From Motacilla alba alba (taxonomy: Eukaryota; Chordata; Aves; Passeriformes; Motacillidae): DNA of 64,000 nt. The DNA lies in assembly GCF_015832195.1 (NCBI RefSeq), contig NC_052031.1, positions 13,703,850 to 13,767,849 of the forward strand, written 5' to 3'. Of this stretch, positions 25,301 through 40,300 are shown one piece after another. The notes under the pieces were generated by a model. That model saw nothing but the letters and a program-made list of their open reading frames with translations, did no database searches and was not told the DNA's origin. Positions within the stretch are counted from its first letter, which is position 1. Each line of letters starts with the position of its first letter. The translations under genes were made by a program, and so were the position numbers.

Positions 25301-28300
25301 GGTGTTGCAGTCTATGACTTTAACGTGACTGTTTCTCCATTGGCTTCTGAAGGTGTTGCAGTTCTTCCTACCATAGTAAATTCAAATCCGCTCACAGAAG
25401 CTTTTGACATTGAATCAATAGGAGGTCTTGAATTCAGGGTGAGTTTTCAGTTTAGCTTGAGTAATTTGTAGTTGTTGGCTGATGTTTCCTGGATTACTGA
25501 GCACTGACAGTGCACAATGTCTCATCTTTTAATCAGAAAAGTATTTTAAATGCAGACTGTGATGGTATTCAAAAATGCTGTAATAGATATGACAGATGAA
25601 TAGCAATAGTAATTATGATTTTCAATTGCATCTAGGAAAAATCACTCACCACAATAATTCCATTAATTCTGTGATAGAAAAAATGTGATTTTTAGAAAAC
25701 AAGAGGTGAAGAAGAACATGGAGGATCTGCTTCTGTTTTGAGGTTTTATCCAAAGTTTTTCAGCTTAATATGTATGAAGTCACTGTGAAATGAAAGTGCC
25801 TTAGTTAAACCACATACAGCTCCTGTTTGGCCACTCTCACCAAGAATTAAAATTAATCAGTTTCACTTCCAAAATAAATGAAGCTGAATTAGATCAAAGT
25901 AATTTTTAATTCTGAACAAAGACTGTGACACATGAGGAAGTTATCTTGACATAGAAGTTATCACCCTTCCACATATCTGTGACCTGTCTCTATCCATTGC
26001 ATGCTCTGGTCCTAGGGCAAATGCACAGCAATTTCCATTACTTCAGGCTGATTTTCATTGTTGAATAAATCACCAAGTATTAGCTCACATTTGTCACAGG
26101 CAATGAGTGTTCAGATGCATGATAACTTGTCACCCCATTGCAACTTGCTTGTATGTCTGAGCCTGAACAGTGACACTGAAGAGTGGCTTTAATAGACACA
26201 GATAGAAATTGTGCAGAGTCTTAAAAAGGTGGCTTAATATCCTTTTCTAGGTGTTTCCAAGGAAGTTTTCCAGGTTTTCACAGAATTGATACAACAGCTC
26301 TTTTCTAGTTTGCTTTGTTGGTGATTCTAGGAGAAAATTTGGAAAAGGAAAGGCTGTGGCCCTGGGTGGTATTGGCTCATGGATTGGATGAGCCTGCAGG
26401 GAGCTGCTGTGGCTCCCATGCTCCAGCCTCCCAGCAGAGTACAAAGCTCACATGTGCCAGCTCTGATGGCTCTTTACTGCTCCCCAGCCAAGCCAGTGAA
26501 ATGGTTAAAAAACCTCTCAAAAAGCCGTCTTTCACCAGTGAAGCATGGTGTGGGACTGTGCAAATACCTGCACTGGGTCAGCTGAAGAGATCATAGAATC
26601 ATTGCATTGTAGAATATGCTGAGTTGGAAGGGCTCCTTCAGGATTATCTAATCCAGCTCCAGGATCACCCCAAGAGTCACTCCATGTGCCTGAGAGCATT
26701 GTCCAATCCCTTCTTTAACTCTGCCAGGCTTGGTGCTGTGACCACTGCCCTGGGGAGCCTGTTCCAGTGTCCAGCCACTTTCTGGGTGAAAAACATTAGC
26801 CTGATGTCTAACCTACACCTCCCTGAACTCTGCTTCATGTCTCTTTCCGTGACTCCTGTGTAACAATCAGAAGGAAATGGATACATCCCTTAAACTGGCT
26901 TTGCTGATAGTTAATCCATAATGTAGGACTCACTTCCTAAGCTTTATTTTGGCATTTTAAATTAAAGTGATCCCTTCTGCTGAAAAAAAAAAAAAAAAAC
27001 CAAAAAAACCCTCAGTCCTTTCATATACCTGCCTGCTCCCATCCCATGCCGTCTTTATGTTGTGATGCACAAGAATTTATATTGCTGCTTTTTGAGTGGG
27101 ACTGAGGAGTTAATATGGAGGAAAAATAATAGACAAAAAGTCCTTCTTGGTTTTTTTCATGGCAAGGATGATGGAGAAATTATTGTTCTAGAACTGTCGA
27201 AGGTGACACTTGGGTGAAAATGGATGGCTAAAAGAGCTGGAGATTGGAGACTTCTTCTTCCAAAGTGCCAGTTTGTATCCCTTTCATACCACAGCTACAT
27301 TACCAGAACAGCCTTTGAACCTTTCTATGTTTTCCTTAAACTGTTGCTTTTTTCAACATTTCCTCAGTCACTTGGAGGACTAGAACAAAGAGTTTGAGCC
27401 AGTGAGTATCAGTCATAAAAAAATCATAAAGCAATCTGCATACAAATTCTGGAAATTAGCAGAAGAGTTCTAATTACAACCCATAAAACAAGGATAAATA
27501 CATGGGCGTTCTTAGTTAATTTCTTTGATGAGGATTGCTACTTTTAATTACTTACGCTATGTTGTAGCAGATCTGTACAGTATTTCACAAAAGTGATGTG
27601 ATCCAAAACCAGACACCTCAGCTCTACCTGCTGCCATGAAATCTTTGTTAAGATATAGAAGAAGGCAGTATTTCATGAATGAATCATGAGATTACTAAGT
27701 TCTTGCTAGAATAGGCTCTTCAGTATTTATGAAGCATGTTTAGACCTGTTGCAGCAGCAGAAAGCAATATCACATTTCTTGATATATTTTGAGACTTCTG
27801 AGAAAGTAACTGTTTCTGAGATCTCAGTCCTGTCCCTTCCTCCTCACCTTACTCCAGTTTGAAGGTTCTCAGGAGCAGAAGATATGTGCAATACATAAAA
27901 ACCTGCCTGAAATTACCTGGGTGCTCTTAGTGGTGCTCTCTGAATATATTGGTGGTGGAGCAGGGAGCAGGGAGCAGTGAAATTCTCATGTGGAATGAGT
28001 GAGAGACAGTTTAGGGGTGTCTCTAGATCCCCTTTCACGAAGCCTGCAGCTGCTTCAAGTGTGTGCAGTCCTGCCTTTATCAGTAAGCTTTGCTCCTGCC
28101 TGAAGGAAAGGTGAATTCTGGCTCATAGCCTCTGCCAGTGGCACGCTGTTCCCAAAAAGATTTGAAAGCAATCTAGAAAGTGAACATTTAGATTCACATC
28201 TTCACTTCCAAGGCCTTTATAAAAGGAGATGTGTATTTAGACACATTTAATCTGGCTGTAGTTACAGCACCAATGAAAATATTTGGCTGTGAATTGGAGG

Positions 28301-31300
28301 GATGATCTTCAGAACACATAACACATAACTTCTGTTTAGACCTGGACACTTTAAAATGTTGAATTCATTGTATGTGTTTATGGTATTTAGATCTCCATCA
28401 AACATGCATTTTGAACATCAAGCTTTCCACTGTTGTGACAATCTTTTTAGAATGTTTCTTCTGTGTGAGCATCACTTTTATGGGAAACTTGTATCTGTAC
28501 AGTAGGAGGAGGGGAGACCATCCAGGACACAGTTATTTTCTCCTGCAGTATTGTAACAAAAAAGATCCATGAAGTTCCCAGACAGAAGCTGTTTTATGTA
28601 CCAGAAGGCACAAAACATTTGTGCTTCTCTTCACTCCACTCCACTCCAACTTTTTGTTATTTGTCTCTATTTTGACTTCTGTCTTCTAACTGTGCTGACA
28701 TCAGTTTTGTGTTTGTCCTCTGGCCCACAGCATCTCATCTAAACCCAAGGATTTATTTCATTGTTCTCCTTCTGCATGCTCTTCAGCCTCCTTCATTCTG
28801 CAGCATTGTAAACACACTGACAGGTTACTTGTCTCGCACACTCATGAGCCCCAACAGTTTTCCTTCTCCAGTTTCTCAGCACCCTGCTACTGTGTTCAAG
28901 TTTCACAGTTTGTTAGCCACACAAAAAAAAAAAAAATAACAGTCACCTTTTCCTTCCTTGCCCAAGAAAGGGAAGATCTGTTGGTTTCAGCAGTGAAGAT
29001 TGAGGCATACAACTTTCAGAATCCTCCTGTTGCTCTGGACTCATCCTAAATCCAGAATGATTGCACTTTACTTTTTTTCATAGAGTGTCAGTCTTGTGCT
29101 AGTACATATTCTGTGTTAAGAGGCAATATGCAGAGCTGGAAGCCTTTGAAATAAACTCTCCAAACCAAAATAATTTTGCCTTATCAATCTTGCAAAACTC
29201 AAGGCCTAGGTTATTTTTTCAATTAGCTCAGCATTTTTCCCAAACAATTCCGGTGCCTCTCTCAGACAACGTACCCATGAAGCTATCTCCTGTGGTTTTC
29301 CTGCAAGTCTTCTCCCAGATACAGGTTACACAAGGAAGGTTCTGGTAGCTGCTAGACTATATGGTCTCCTGCCTTCACCCTCTTTATTTCAAGTAAAAAA
29401 GCTTCATCCTCATGTTCCTAATTCACAGAAAAAGTGAAGCTGCCCTTGGTCTTGCAAGCCTTCCTCCGAATTCTCAGTCTCATCACACCTTGAACACTCC
29501 TGGAGCATGATGTGGAAAGGAAAACTCTTGAAACAGACACGTACCTGCAAGATGTAGTTCTTGTAGAACTTGAAGACAAAGCTGTGAGGCAGAGCAGCTT
29601 CTTCTGGGCTACCTCCTCCTCAAAATGCTCCTCTCACAAAGGATCTTTGATTTACTCCATGAAGCCACACAACATTTTGGTCTCTTTAGTCTGTGTCTGT
29701 CACATTTTTGCCACTGTTGAGAAATGTGCCAACAAGTAAAAGTTATCTTAAACACTCATTCTTTACTGACTGAAAGTGTCCCTTTATTTGTATTCTCTCA
29801 TTTGGACTATAAGTTCCATCTCTTGCATCATGTGCTAATAATACTCTTTTATTTTCAGGTTATTACCACTGGAAATCCTGTCCTAGATTATGAAACTATG
29901 CCAAAGATCTTTGATTTGCAGATTTTTGTTGAAGATACAACTGGAAGAACTGACCTTAACATATTGACTATTCAAGTAACAGATAAAAATGAACATCCTG
30001 TATTTCGAGGAAATATGGCAATTCAAAGTAAGATAATGGTAGAATTTGAAAAGAACAATACTTGAAAAGATGACATCAGCTTAAACAAATTGAGTTCATA
30101 CAGTGCCTGTAGGTAAGGTGGTCTAGGCATTTTCCTCTAGCAAAACAAGGGAGGAACAGGACACTGTTTTTATTAGAGCTTTGTTTTACACAAGGAGTTG
30201 GTATGTTTCATCTTTGGAAATGCCCTTTTATTTTTGTTTAAGTTTTTTAAAAAATTATTTAACCATTTTGAAGCAGCTGAAGAATTAAAAGAAAAAATTA
30301 TACCAAAAAATGCATATTTTTTTAATTAGAAAATTGGAGGTTTATGGGATTATAGCCATTGAGTATGTAGTTTGTTGAAAACCGGACTGATTTGGACAAG
30401 CAAGTTTAATTTTAACCCGTGCATATTGTACGTGCAAGAATTTCTGTGGGAAGACCATAAAAACCTTCCTTTGCAGATGTTTTATATCTGCATATTGCAT
30501 TTGTGCCTTCACATGAGAAATTAAGTTGGCAATCAGTTTTAAGAGTGAGACCTCAGAGACTGTGATCTATGGTGGTCCAAATGGAAGGAGGCAGAGAGTT
30601 CTGTCTCCTACTGGGGCAGTTGATGTTAACCAAGTTTACTTTTAGACCAGGGGCAAAGATGCAAGGGGGAAGAATGAGCAGTAGCCTTAGGAATGAGGCT
30701 GGAGAGCCTGGACTGCAGCTGTGGCCAGTGCAGGCTTAGCCAGTCATGCTGTAAGTGATGTGAGTGACACTGCCATTGATAGGGAGGATGGGAAAGAACT
30801 GTTTTACTCTCTAAGAGATCTTACCTTGCTTATTTACTAATGAAGAAGACCTGCAAAAATTGTGCCAGATGCATCAGAATATAACGATTTATTATGTGTT
30901 CACATGCAGACAGAGCAGTTCAGTTCATTCCATGAAGTACTGAGAGCCTCTTTGAACACTTGCTGTCCTAACAGCACTGTATGGCCAAGCATACTTCATA
31001 TATTCAGTTTTAAAAAGTCTGAAAATGCTAAACTGTGATCCCTTCGTGGCAGGCATTCAGAGATGGCTGCTAGCCCCCCAGGTCTGCTCTGACTACACCG
31101 GCTGCACTTTTGCCTGCTGCTCGGGGATGTGTTCAGAGCCGCCTGCACACATTCAGCTCTCCTCACTGATGCCTCCTGAGCACATTGACATCCCTGATTC
31201 CATACAATACTTAGTTTGTAAAGCAAATTAGCTTCCCCCAGGGAAGAGGCTGTGTCATCTTCTCGGTATAGCTGGTGTCTTGCATATCATGGGTGCCCCT

Positions 31301-34300
31301 GAAATCTAATAATAATTAAATCTGACACTTCGAGGGATCGACACAGCATGAAACACACTACGTGGGAGCTTGTTACAAATAAAGGCATCAGCTTAACTCT
31401 CAGCTAGAGCTGCCATAAATTGGTGAACACAGATGTCTGATCTGTCTAACTGTGTGGCTTTAGTTAACAGTACCAGCCACAATTAGACGCTAATTGCGCA
31501 TTTGCTGTTTATGAAAAAGCATCTCCCTCTCATTAAACTTTGTATTCATGTTGTTGTCCTCTGGGAACAACTCATTATGCTGCTCTGGGATTCCCACTGC
31601 TCTGATGAGGAGCAGCAGTCAGTAGGGGTCACAGTGGAAATTAATAGTCCAGAAAGAGCAGATCCAGCAGACACAAAAGGGCATAAAGCAAATAATGTGA
31701 TCTGAAGATCTGTTGTCCTGTTAATTGCTCTGCCCAAGGAGAGATGAGCCTGTTGCCAGTGGTCCAGTATGGGATAGCCCAGCTGTGAGAATCTCTGGCA
31801 TGGAAAGAAATGTACCTTGCGCTGAATTATCAGCCTTAGTAAAGCAAACATTTAAATCAGTGCAGACCATTTGCTACTTATCTGCCTCACAGGTGTAAAG
31901 GAAAAGCAGAAATGAAGAGGAATGGCTCTGAGCTCTCCTGGCAGGGCACAGGATGTGGACAGGAAGGGGATGGTGGTGAGGACCTAGCCCAGGATTGTAT
32001 TCTTCCCATCTGCATAGTAAAAAAACCCACAGACGTAGCCCAAATTCACAATTTACTCCACAACCTGTGAACAACTCAAGATAGGCCATAAGGGAAGATC
32101 AGTCTTTGCCTTGGAGGGACAATTCATATTGCAGTGGTGGTTGCCTGTTTACAGATATGTAATTGGTTTCTTTTTATCTTTTGAGTATCTGTGATCTTTG
32201 TGATGATTTTGGAATGACACTTGTGAAGTGAGAAGATGCAGCAGGCAGTAATACATCCTGACAGCTTCAGTGCATCAGTCTCTGCTGCTGTGCCCTTTGC
32301 TTTTCTTCAGATAACACTTAGTCTTGCATCCATGCAGCTGTGACAATCTATGTGCTGGAAAGGACACCTCCAGAACGCATTTACCAAGTTGATGCGGCTG
32401 ATCCTGAAAATGCAAAACTCACAGTAAGTTGTATTAAACAAAAAACTCCAGAGATGATATAATCTGCTGTGTCTGAAATGTGAATTACCATCATCTTTCA
32501 ACAACTTCCTTTCTTATCAGAAACACAGGAAAACTTTTAGTCTGGGAAAAAATAAGCATTCTCAACACTGAACTAAGAAAAAGCAACCTTAATGCTTGGA
32601 CACAAACTATATTTTAAATTCTCAGCCTTCCAAAATTAAGGGATGTTGAAGGCAGAATTTGATATAGTTAATCAGAGAGGCAGTAGAAACCGTGAATTTA
32701 AAATTTAAAAAAAGATTACAAAATGTTTCTTGTAGATAAGAGTGACTAAAAGTAAATAAAATTTTTAACCTTCTGTATCACAATGTAAATTCTCTTAAAT
32801 GAGACAGTAGGGAAATCACAAGGCAAATGAATATCAGGTTTTCAACAATCCCAGGACAAACTGTGACCTACCTTCAGCTATGAAAATGTGTCGGCTGATC
32901 TGAAAATACTCTTGATATTCAGAAAAACTTGTGGAAAATGATAAATTGGTAGCTGGGGAAAAGTAACTGCACTTAGCTAAGAATTATGTTGTATCTTTGC
33001 TTTATTTAGTTTGGCTTTATAAAATACAGTTAATTCAGGAACTGAACCCGAAGATGCCACTTCAATGTTTAGTGTTATTCAAGAAAGCAATTAGCTTGAA
33101 GTCTGTCCTCAGCCTTTGCCAGTCAAGCCCAGCTGGTGAGGAGGGAAGCAGAGCTGTGGGGGTTTAGCTCTGCTTCAGTGGGAAAGCAATGGCAGTGAGG
33201 TCCATGTGCTTCTGACCCTGACACATCTGAGGCATAGGAAGCTGCAAATACAGATTGCTGTTACAGCCTTGGACAGACCTGCTCAGTGGCCTTTTCAGGT
33301 TGTTTGCGTGGTGCATGACCCCCTGTAACTTTCCCTGTTCTACAAGGCAAGGAATGAATGGAAAGATGTTTAAAGATAAAAAGACTAATTTCTTGTTCTC
33401 TTCATTTCAGTATTCACTGCTCCCTGCAACAGTGCCATTCTCAATCAAGGAAAGTGGAGCCATTTTTTCCACAAAAGAATTTGATTATGAAAAAGATCCA
33501 CATTGGTGAGAATGCATTTTATTCCCATGGCCAATTAGCTTATAGTATTCAGAGAAATGTTTTCTGACATACACAGAATGATTCTTGTTCTGTTTTTCTT
33601 ATTTAACAGTTACTTTTTAAATATAACAGTGACAGATCCAGATGGACTCAACTCAACTACAACAGTGAATATAAATATAATTAACATCAATGATGAAAGG
33701 CCTTACTTTACCACGTGAGTAAAAATTTTCCATTGCTCTCAAAATGTAGGTGTTTTCTCAAGTTTACTGCTTTGGCAGCAGTGGAGGGTTTAACATAAGG
33801 GCAAATAACTATGACAACAAAATATGCTGAAAAAAGTATTTTAATTTTGCTATGATTCCTATTCTTACACTGGAAAGCCTTGTCCTGATGTCCCTCATTT
33901 ATTCTTATTTCTATTCTTAATAGTTATAAATTTTCCAGGCTCTGTCTTCACGCTAAGAACAGCCAAACAAGCTTGTTTTACTTGTTAGCATTTACAGAGG
34001 TTAAAGCTATGCAAAGATCTGTGGACAAGTTCAGACAAGGAGATTAATTTCACCCCGTGTGAATACAATCATATAGGGTTTGCTCCTTATGCAGGTGTGC
34101 ATTTCACCATAATTGTGTTTATTCATGCAGAAATGTCTAGACACAAAGAGGCCTCCCTTTTGATCAGTCTTCTCTTCCCAGACACACTTGTAAACAATCC
34201 TGGTGATCTTTGAAACGTTGTCTCTTACTGTGTCATAAGCAGGAAATTGTGTCATAACACACAAGTCAGAAATAGCTTTTGAAGACTAATGGAGTCAGGA

Positions 34301-37300
34301 TATATTAGGAATTTAGAAAAATGGGAACGAATATGCATGTGCTACAAGAAGGCTGTTTTGCTCTGGAAAGCACAATGGATGGTTGTTTCTGAAGCAGGAG
34401 CTTGACAATTATCACAGTTGATCTGACGCTGTTGTTGATTTATCTACGTCACTTGCATGAGACACTGATGGGATTTAATCCACTGTCATTGTGTCTCCTG
34501 ATTGTGAGACTCTACAAGGTCCCTGCTCAGAACATTTGTGATGGCTCCTCTCCTGCCATCTCCGCAAAAGTGGACACAGGATAGCACCGGGGGCAGTGCC
34601 AGGAGGTTCCAGCCACTTGTTTGGAACAATTTTCTGGATGTTGTCTTGACCCAGAGCAATGCATGGCTCCTGGGCTGAGGCCAATGATCTGGACCTTGAT
34701 GGATAAAGGGGTGAAGAATCTGAAGAAAGAAAAGAATTACATGTTAGAAATAGGCATGAATTGTTGTTGCTGTTGATTTTTTTTTTTTTTTTTTTGCTAC
34801 CTACTTGAACCTCAAGTCTGCAATAAACAAGAATGTTAATAGCTCATTCCATGTTACTGTACTTCTGCAAGCAGGAGTGATGCCTTGGGAGGCTACCTAG
34901 AGGCTAGGCAGAGTTAAAGGAATAAAGTAGGTATTGTTAAAGGAATAAAGTAGGTATTTTATTAAAAGGCCTTCAAAGGATACACCTTGGACAGTACGAG
35001 AGCCCAGCCAAGGCTACACCCAAGATGGACAACTGGTCATGACTTTTCACACTTTTAGAATTTCATTCTATTTACATATTGGGGTTAATTGTCCAATTAC
35101 AGCTTCAGGTTATGCAGTCCAATCCTCCCAGATTGCTCTCCTCAATTCACTGTTTTTTATCCTTTTTGGGCATGAAGCTGCAGTGGTGTCCTTGGTTCTC
35201 AAGCTGGTGAAGGATTATTTTGTCTAACTGAACTGTGAAGAGAACTTGCTAACACTTTATATGAAGTTCAGAGTTATATACTAATGCAGTACAGAATCTA
35301 AAAAATATGACAGCTAAAACTTAAGGCATCATAAGGAATCTTCTGCCCAGTGCCAAGGTCTGCACATTGTGCTCTAGACTGATTATTCCCTCCTAATGTT
35401 GCCATTTCTGTGTATTTTAACTTGTGTCTGGAATGCTAAAAGAGCTCTTTTAAATATTTATCTACTTGTTTGAGTTAGTGAAAACTGCAGTGACTCGAGA
35501 ATCTGTAACCCCTAAGTTCTAAGACTCCTATGGCACAAATAGAGTCTGGTATTTGTTTGAATCTTCTCCCTTTTAGATTGACACTACAGATCAAAAAGAG
35601 CAGCTCAGTTTGTAAAGAATTTTAGATTAAATTGCACTTCATGATCTATCCTTAATATGCACATGGATGGCCTGTCCTCTGTTACAATGTGAGCTGCATG
35701 CTGGGGCTGACTAGTGCCTGACATTGTAATAATTAGTGCTGGGGTAAGAGCTGGGGAAACTTGAGGAGTTAGCAAACCTCCTTTATTTTACCCCAGTCAC
35801 AGCTGTCAAGAACAGAGTTTCAAAGGGTCTTCTTAATTGTTCCCATAGTGTATGCAGACACATCTGGTTTTGGTGTTCACAACACTACGTTGGCATTCAG
35901 CCTTTTGAAACTGCTGCTGTTAAAATGAATGGAAAACTTGTGGAGTCAGGAAAACAAAGGAGAAGACAAGAAAACAAGCATATGCTTCCTTTGCAATTAC
36001 ATTGCAGTGACTAAAAGGTCTGCTTGAACCATCCCGTCAAAAGCCACTGGCAGGTGGCAGGCAGATGGACAACAGGACATATCCCAGACATAGCTTGTAG
36101 GAAGTGGCCCCAGCTCCTCCCCACTGTACTGGTGCTTTGGGCTAGGGGGTATGCTCAATTATGCCCCAGTTCTTCCCAAAATACCTAGTGGGGATGTGAG
36201 AACGACCAGGTTGCAGAAGGGCTGGTAGGGCTGAGAGGGGGGAGCTGTGGTGAGTTTGCCGTTCACAGAGAGGTTGGAGTTGGGGTCCCAGTGGGCCTAG
36301 GGAGTTTCCTACTTTGGGCCAAAACCACTCAGAGCTGCAGGAGTGAGTGAGATCTGTTTCTTTCTGCAAGACTCTGGAAGCAGCAGGAGAGCAAGGAAGG
36401 AAGGAAGGAAGGGATTCAATGCCAAGACTAGAAACTTCATAAATACCTGACACAGCAGGCTTCATAACCTCCTTGTTTTCTCCTGGCTGTAAGTTAGGTG
36501 TTTTTACTGGGAAAACCCTATGTGATTTCTCTTCTGGAATGCTTGCCTCTTTTCATATGAACTGACAGAACAGTTGAACATAACCATTTTTGAAATTGCA
36601 AGTGGAGATCTTGAGGTGTGGGATCTTCTGTTCTGTCTCTGCAATTCTCTGCTCCAATTGCTAAGTGCTCCATGATGTGTGTCTTCAGAGAACTAGAGCA
36701 AAGGACTAGTGTTTTCCTGTACTGGGAACTGCAATTACCTAAGTGGTAGCATAGCATGTTTTAAAAGTGCAAAAAGTATTTAGTCTTGAAACACTTCTAA
36801 TGTTTCTTGAACTCTTGAGGACCTTCAACTCCCTTTGAGCTCTAGAATCAGGTGACATGTGTAAGTTCATGTGTGTTTCAGTAATATAAGTCAGTCTTCT
36901 GAAATTCCTTGCACCATTTTTGTCCTGGCCCATGCCTATTTTTGCATGTGGTTCAAGTACTGAAATTGTCCACCCGAGTACCCATGTGAACACCAAACTG
37001 CAACCACTGTAAGCAATCCTGCACAATTGCCTGCCAGACCGTATCTGACCTATAAAACTCAATTCATGGGAAATCTGGGAGCACTGGCATACCAACCAGC
37101 AGCAGTAGAGAACCATTTTCCCAATGTAAAATGCATCAGATAGACAGATGCTGCTGGGAGTTCGAGGCATGTTCATCTGTTAGGCACCCAGAAGAGTGCT
37201 CCTCCCTGCCTTCGCCTACTGCAGCGACTATTCAGTTTTTCTGTAATACTGTTGCCCCCCAGAAGGCTTCAGCATTCATTCCAAAAGATGATTAACTGCA

Positions 37301-40300
37301 TTACTTATTGTAATTTTTGCATTTCTCTTGCAAAGTGAGGGAATTAAAGGAAATGGCTTTATGAGCTGGTGGCTCTTTAGGGAGATGGACGGCATGACTT
37401 AATGGCCTCCTACCTCTTCAGCTTCCATGGTTCTGTGAAAGTCAAATTGCTTTTATTGTGGAAACGTTGCAGAGGAAGAACACTTACTTGTGTGGCTGTG
37501 TCAGGCTTCATGAACACAGGCCAGTTCAGCCACTGCTACATGTCCATCTGGCAGAACCAATGACTGGGATATTTATCCAGACATGCAAATAACCATCTCT
37601 GAGCCCAGCAGCACCACGGCTCTGCTCCTACAGTTGGCTTCTCGGCTAAGTCTGTAATCAGTTGCCCTTACAAACAAGATGCATGCTTTGCTGAATTTTA
37701 TCTTGTAGAAAACAAAGAATCTACAGGATTCCAGAGGAGCAAAGCCCGGGCACCATTGTTGCCAACATAACAGCTAGAGATCCTGATGATGAAGATTCTC
37801 CCAGCAGACTTTTCTACAGCATCCAGTCATCTGATGGATATTTTTCCATAAATCCAGGTCAGACAAACAAAAATGTGACTTCTGACATCTGAAAAATAAA
37901 ATAAAAAAGACGGTCTACTTTGGAGAAATTATTTTTGCCTTAGTTTTAAATAGGCTTATTTTATTTAGTGGCTCCCTATAGCAATAAGGAATGCTCAGTC
38001 CCTTGTTAGGGTGAAAATCTTTGGTCAGCTGACCAAGACTTGATAAGATATCTTGAAGAAAGTAGACCAAAGGTGACTTCTTGACAATTACTGACTTGTG
38101 ACTGGAGGGTGATGGTTTCTTGGGTGGAAGTAAGGTTGCTGACTTATTTTTAATCTTTGAGGACTGCGGTGATCCTTCTGGGGCTCTTGAAACATCTGCA
38201 GGTAGTTAGACCATGATGTTCTCCCTCCTGTCTGAAATCTTCTCTAGCACTGAGGTGCACAGCAAATCTACACCTCAAGTTCATTGTTCCATTCACAACC
38301 CTCCTCAGGCAAGACCATCCAAGAGTCCTCTTTCTCATGGTGATCTTTTTCATGCTCGCTGGGGTCTTCCATCTGTTCCCCAGGGATTTTTCCTCCAGGG
38401 CTGGCATTCAGTGACGGCTTTGCTCCTTGTCTGCTATTGCTTTAGATCTGTTTATCACAGTTATAAGAAGTGCCACACAACACAGAGCTGTGGGGGATCA
38501 GAATGACCCATAAATTCTTTGAATTCCCTGTGCCCTTTGGCCTTGTATTGCCACCTTCTTCCTCATTATACTCCAAAATGCAGAGGATGTATGCACTGTT
38601 CTTTTAACTCCTTTATGCTCTGGGAATAGTATGGTGCCATAAAAATCTTCTATTTTTGACGAAGGCTAACAGAAGTGAAAAACAAGTATTAAGTGAGTGG
38701 CTGACCAGAGCACTTGGCACAGTCTGTCACAGCTCTGTTGATGTGTGAGTAGATTTGGAGGTGCTGACGGATGCTTGAATGATAACAGTGGAAAGAGAAG
38801 CTGTTTTACTAGCTAGGGACCAAGGACAGCACAGGCATTAGCAGCTTGTTGTCCTTGATGCTCTGTGAATGCCCTCAACTCCAGCTTGCACTAGAAGCTT
38901 GAGAGTAAGGGAAACCTAAATGCTTTACAAACCCTCTGCTGAGGCCTCCTAAGGTGTATTTTTCAGCAATGGTATCTAGCCATTAATCTTACTCACAATA
39001 TTCAGAACCATTTTGAATCACTAAAAAAAGTAGCTAAGCGCACCATGATTTGCACAGAACAGAAGACTTTTTATTCTGCTGTCTGTCCGTTGAGCTGCCC
39101 TGCCCTCTTGCACATACACCATGACCTTTTGTTGCTTCCCCCCACGGTGAAAGCCTGACTTCTGGCTGCTCTCTGACAGCAACTGGAGTGCTGCAGGTGA
39201 CCAGGAGAATCGACCGGGATGCGCTTCCACTGAGACTCCATCCCAACATCTCCCTGATGGTCCGGGTGGAGGACAGCCCCAGCAGTGGCCATGCCAGAGA
39301 AATGGAGATCACCATTGTTATTGATGATGTCAATGACAACCCCCCAGAATGCAATCCTTCTGCCTTCAGGTATGGAGTCTCCTCCTTGCCTTGGTGCTGC
39401 CTTGCTGCCCCAGGCCTGTGTGCAGACCAGGGCACATCCCCAGACCTGCAGCTGGAGGCTCAAGTGGACATTTATCACTAGCCTGCCCATTGTACAGGGC
39501 TGTTGTCCATCACAACACATGGGTCAGTGTCTGGGTTGCTTCCTCCATGGTTGCATATTTAAATCTGGAATTTCACTTAAAAAGTAAATCAATGTTTTGG
39601 CCTGTGATATATGAAGAGTTCAAAAGGAGAAATAAAAGTTGCTTTGACGGGAAATGTGTTTGTTTTAAACAGGGAAGAAGCAAATGAAAATACGGCTCCT
39701 GGGACATTTCTTGTTGATCTTAGAAATTACTGTAAAGATATTGATGCTGATCCATCAAACAACCAATTTATTTTCACTGGATTATCTGGTTTTGGAAGCA
39801 ATAACTTTGCTCTGGAGTCCGCTGTGTCTGGAAGACTTGTGGTCAGTCATTTGTGGCTTTATGTTAGATTACCCCATTAGAGAAGTCAACTTATGAAATA
39901 TTAAAAGGGATTTTTAAAATTTATTGCACAAGAAAAAAAAATACTGTAATCCATTTCACAGTAGGTGTGATGTGGAGAATGACTGTTTTGACTGGTTGTG
40001 AACTATATACCCCTCGATAGGCTGCTTTCTCAGGATTCTACAGAATCTAGTGAACAGAGAGTGTTTTCTTCAGTTTTAAATAAATGTGCTAGATATGATT
40101 AAAAAAATATTCTTTTTTAGGAAGTGTGAAGCACCAACTTTGATATGGATAAACAGAGAAATTTGATGCCATTTCATACCCATTTACTCATGACAGACTG
40201 TGGAAGATCCCTGCTATTCAGCATGAAGAATTTAAATACTTGAGAAATCTTACACTCAGTAACTCAGTAACTGATCGGAATCTTAAAATCACTTTGAGTG

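Noticed and set aside
26677..26886. 69-codon minus-strand frame with a protein-like sequence
   Set aside because: It is the C-terminal end of CR1 ORF2 in a truncated LINE copy, not a host gene.
32300..32337. Alternative acceptor TTTTCTTCAG at 32,309-32,310 for CDHR3 exon 4
   Set aside because: In the required phase it reaches a TAG within three codons, whereas the acceptor at 32,337 continues the cadherin repeat.
36739..37176. 145-codon minus-strand frame in intron 6
   Set aside because: No family resemblance and no splice or promoter context; consistent with chance.
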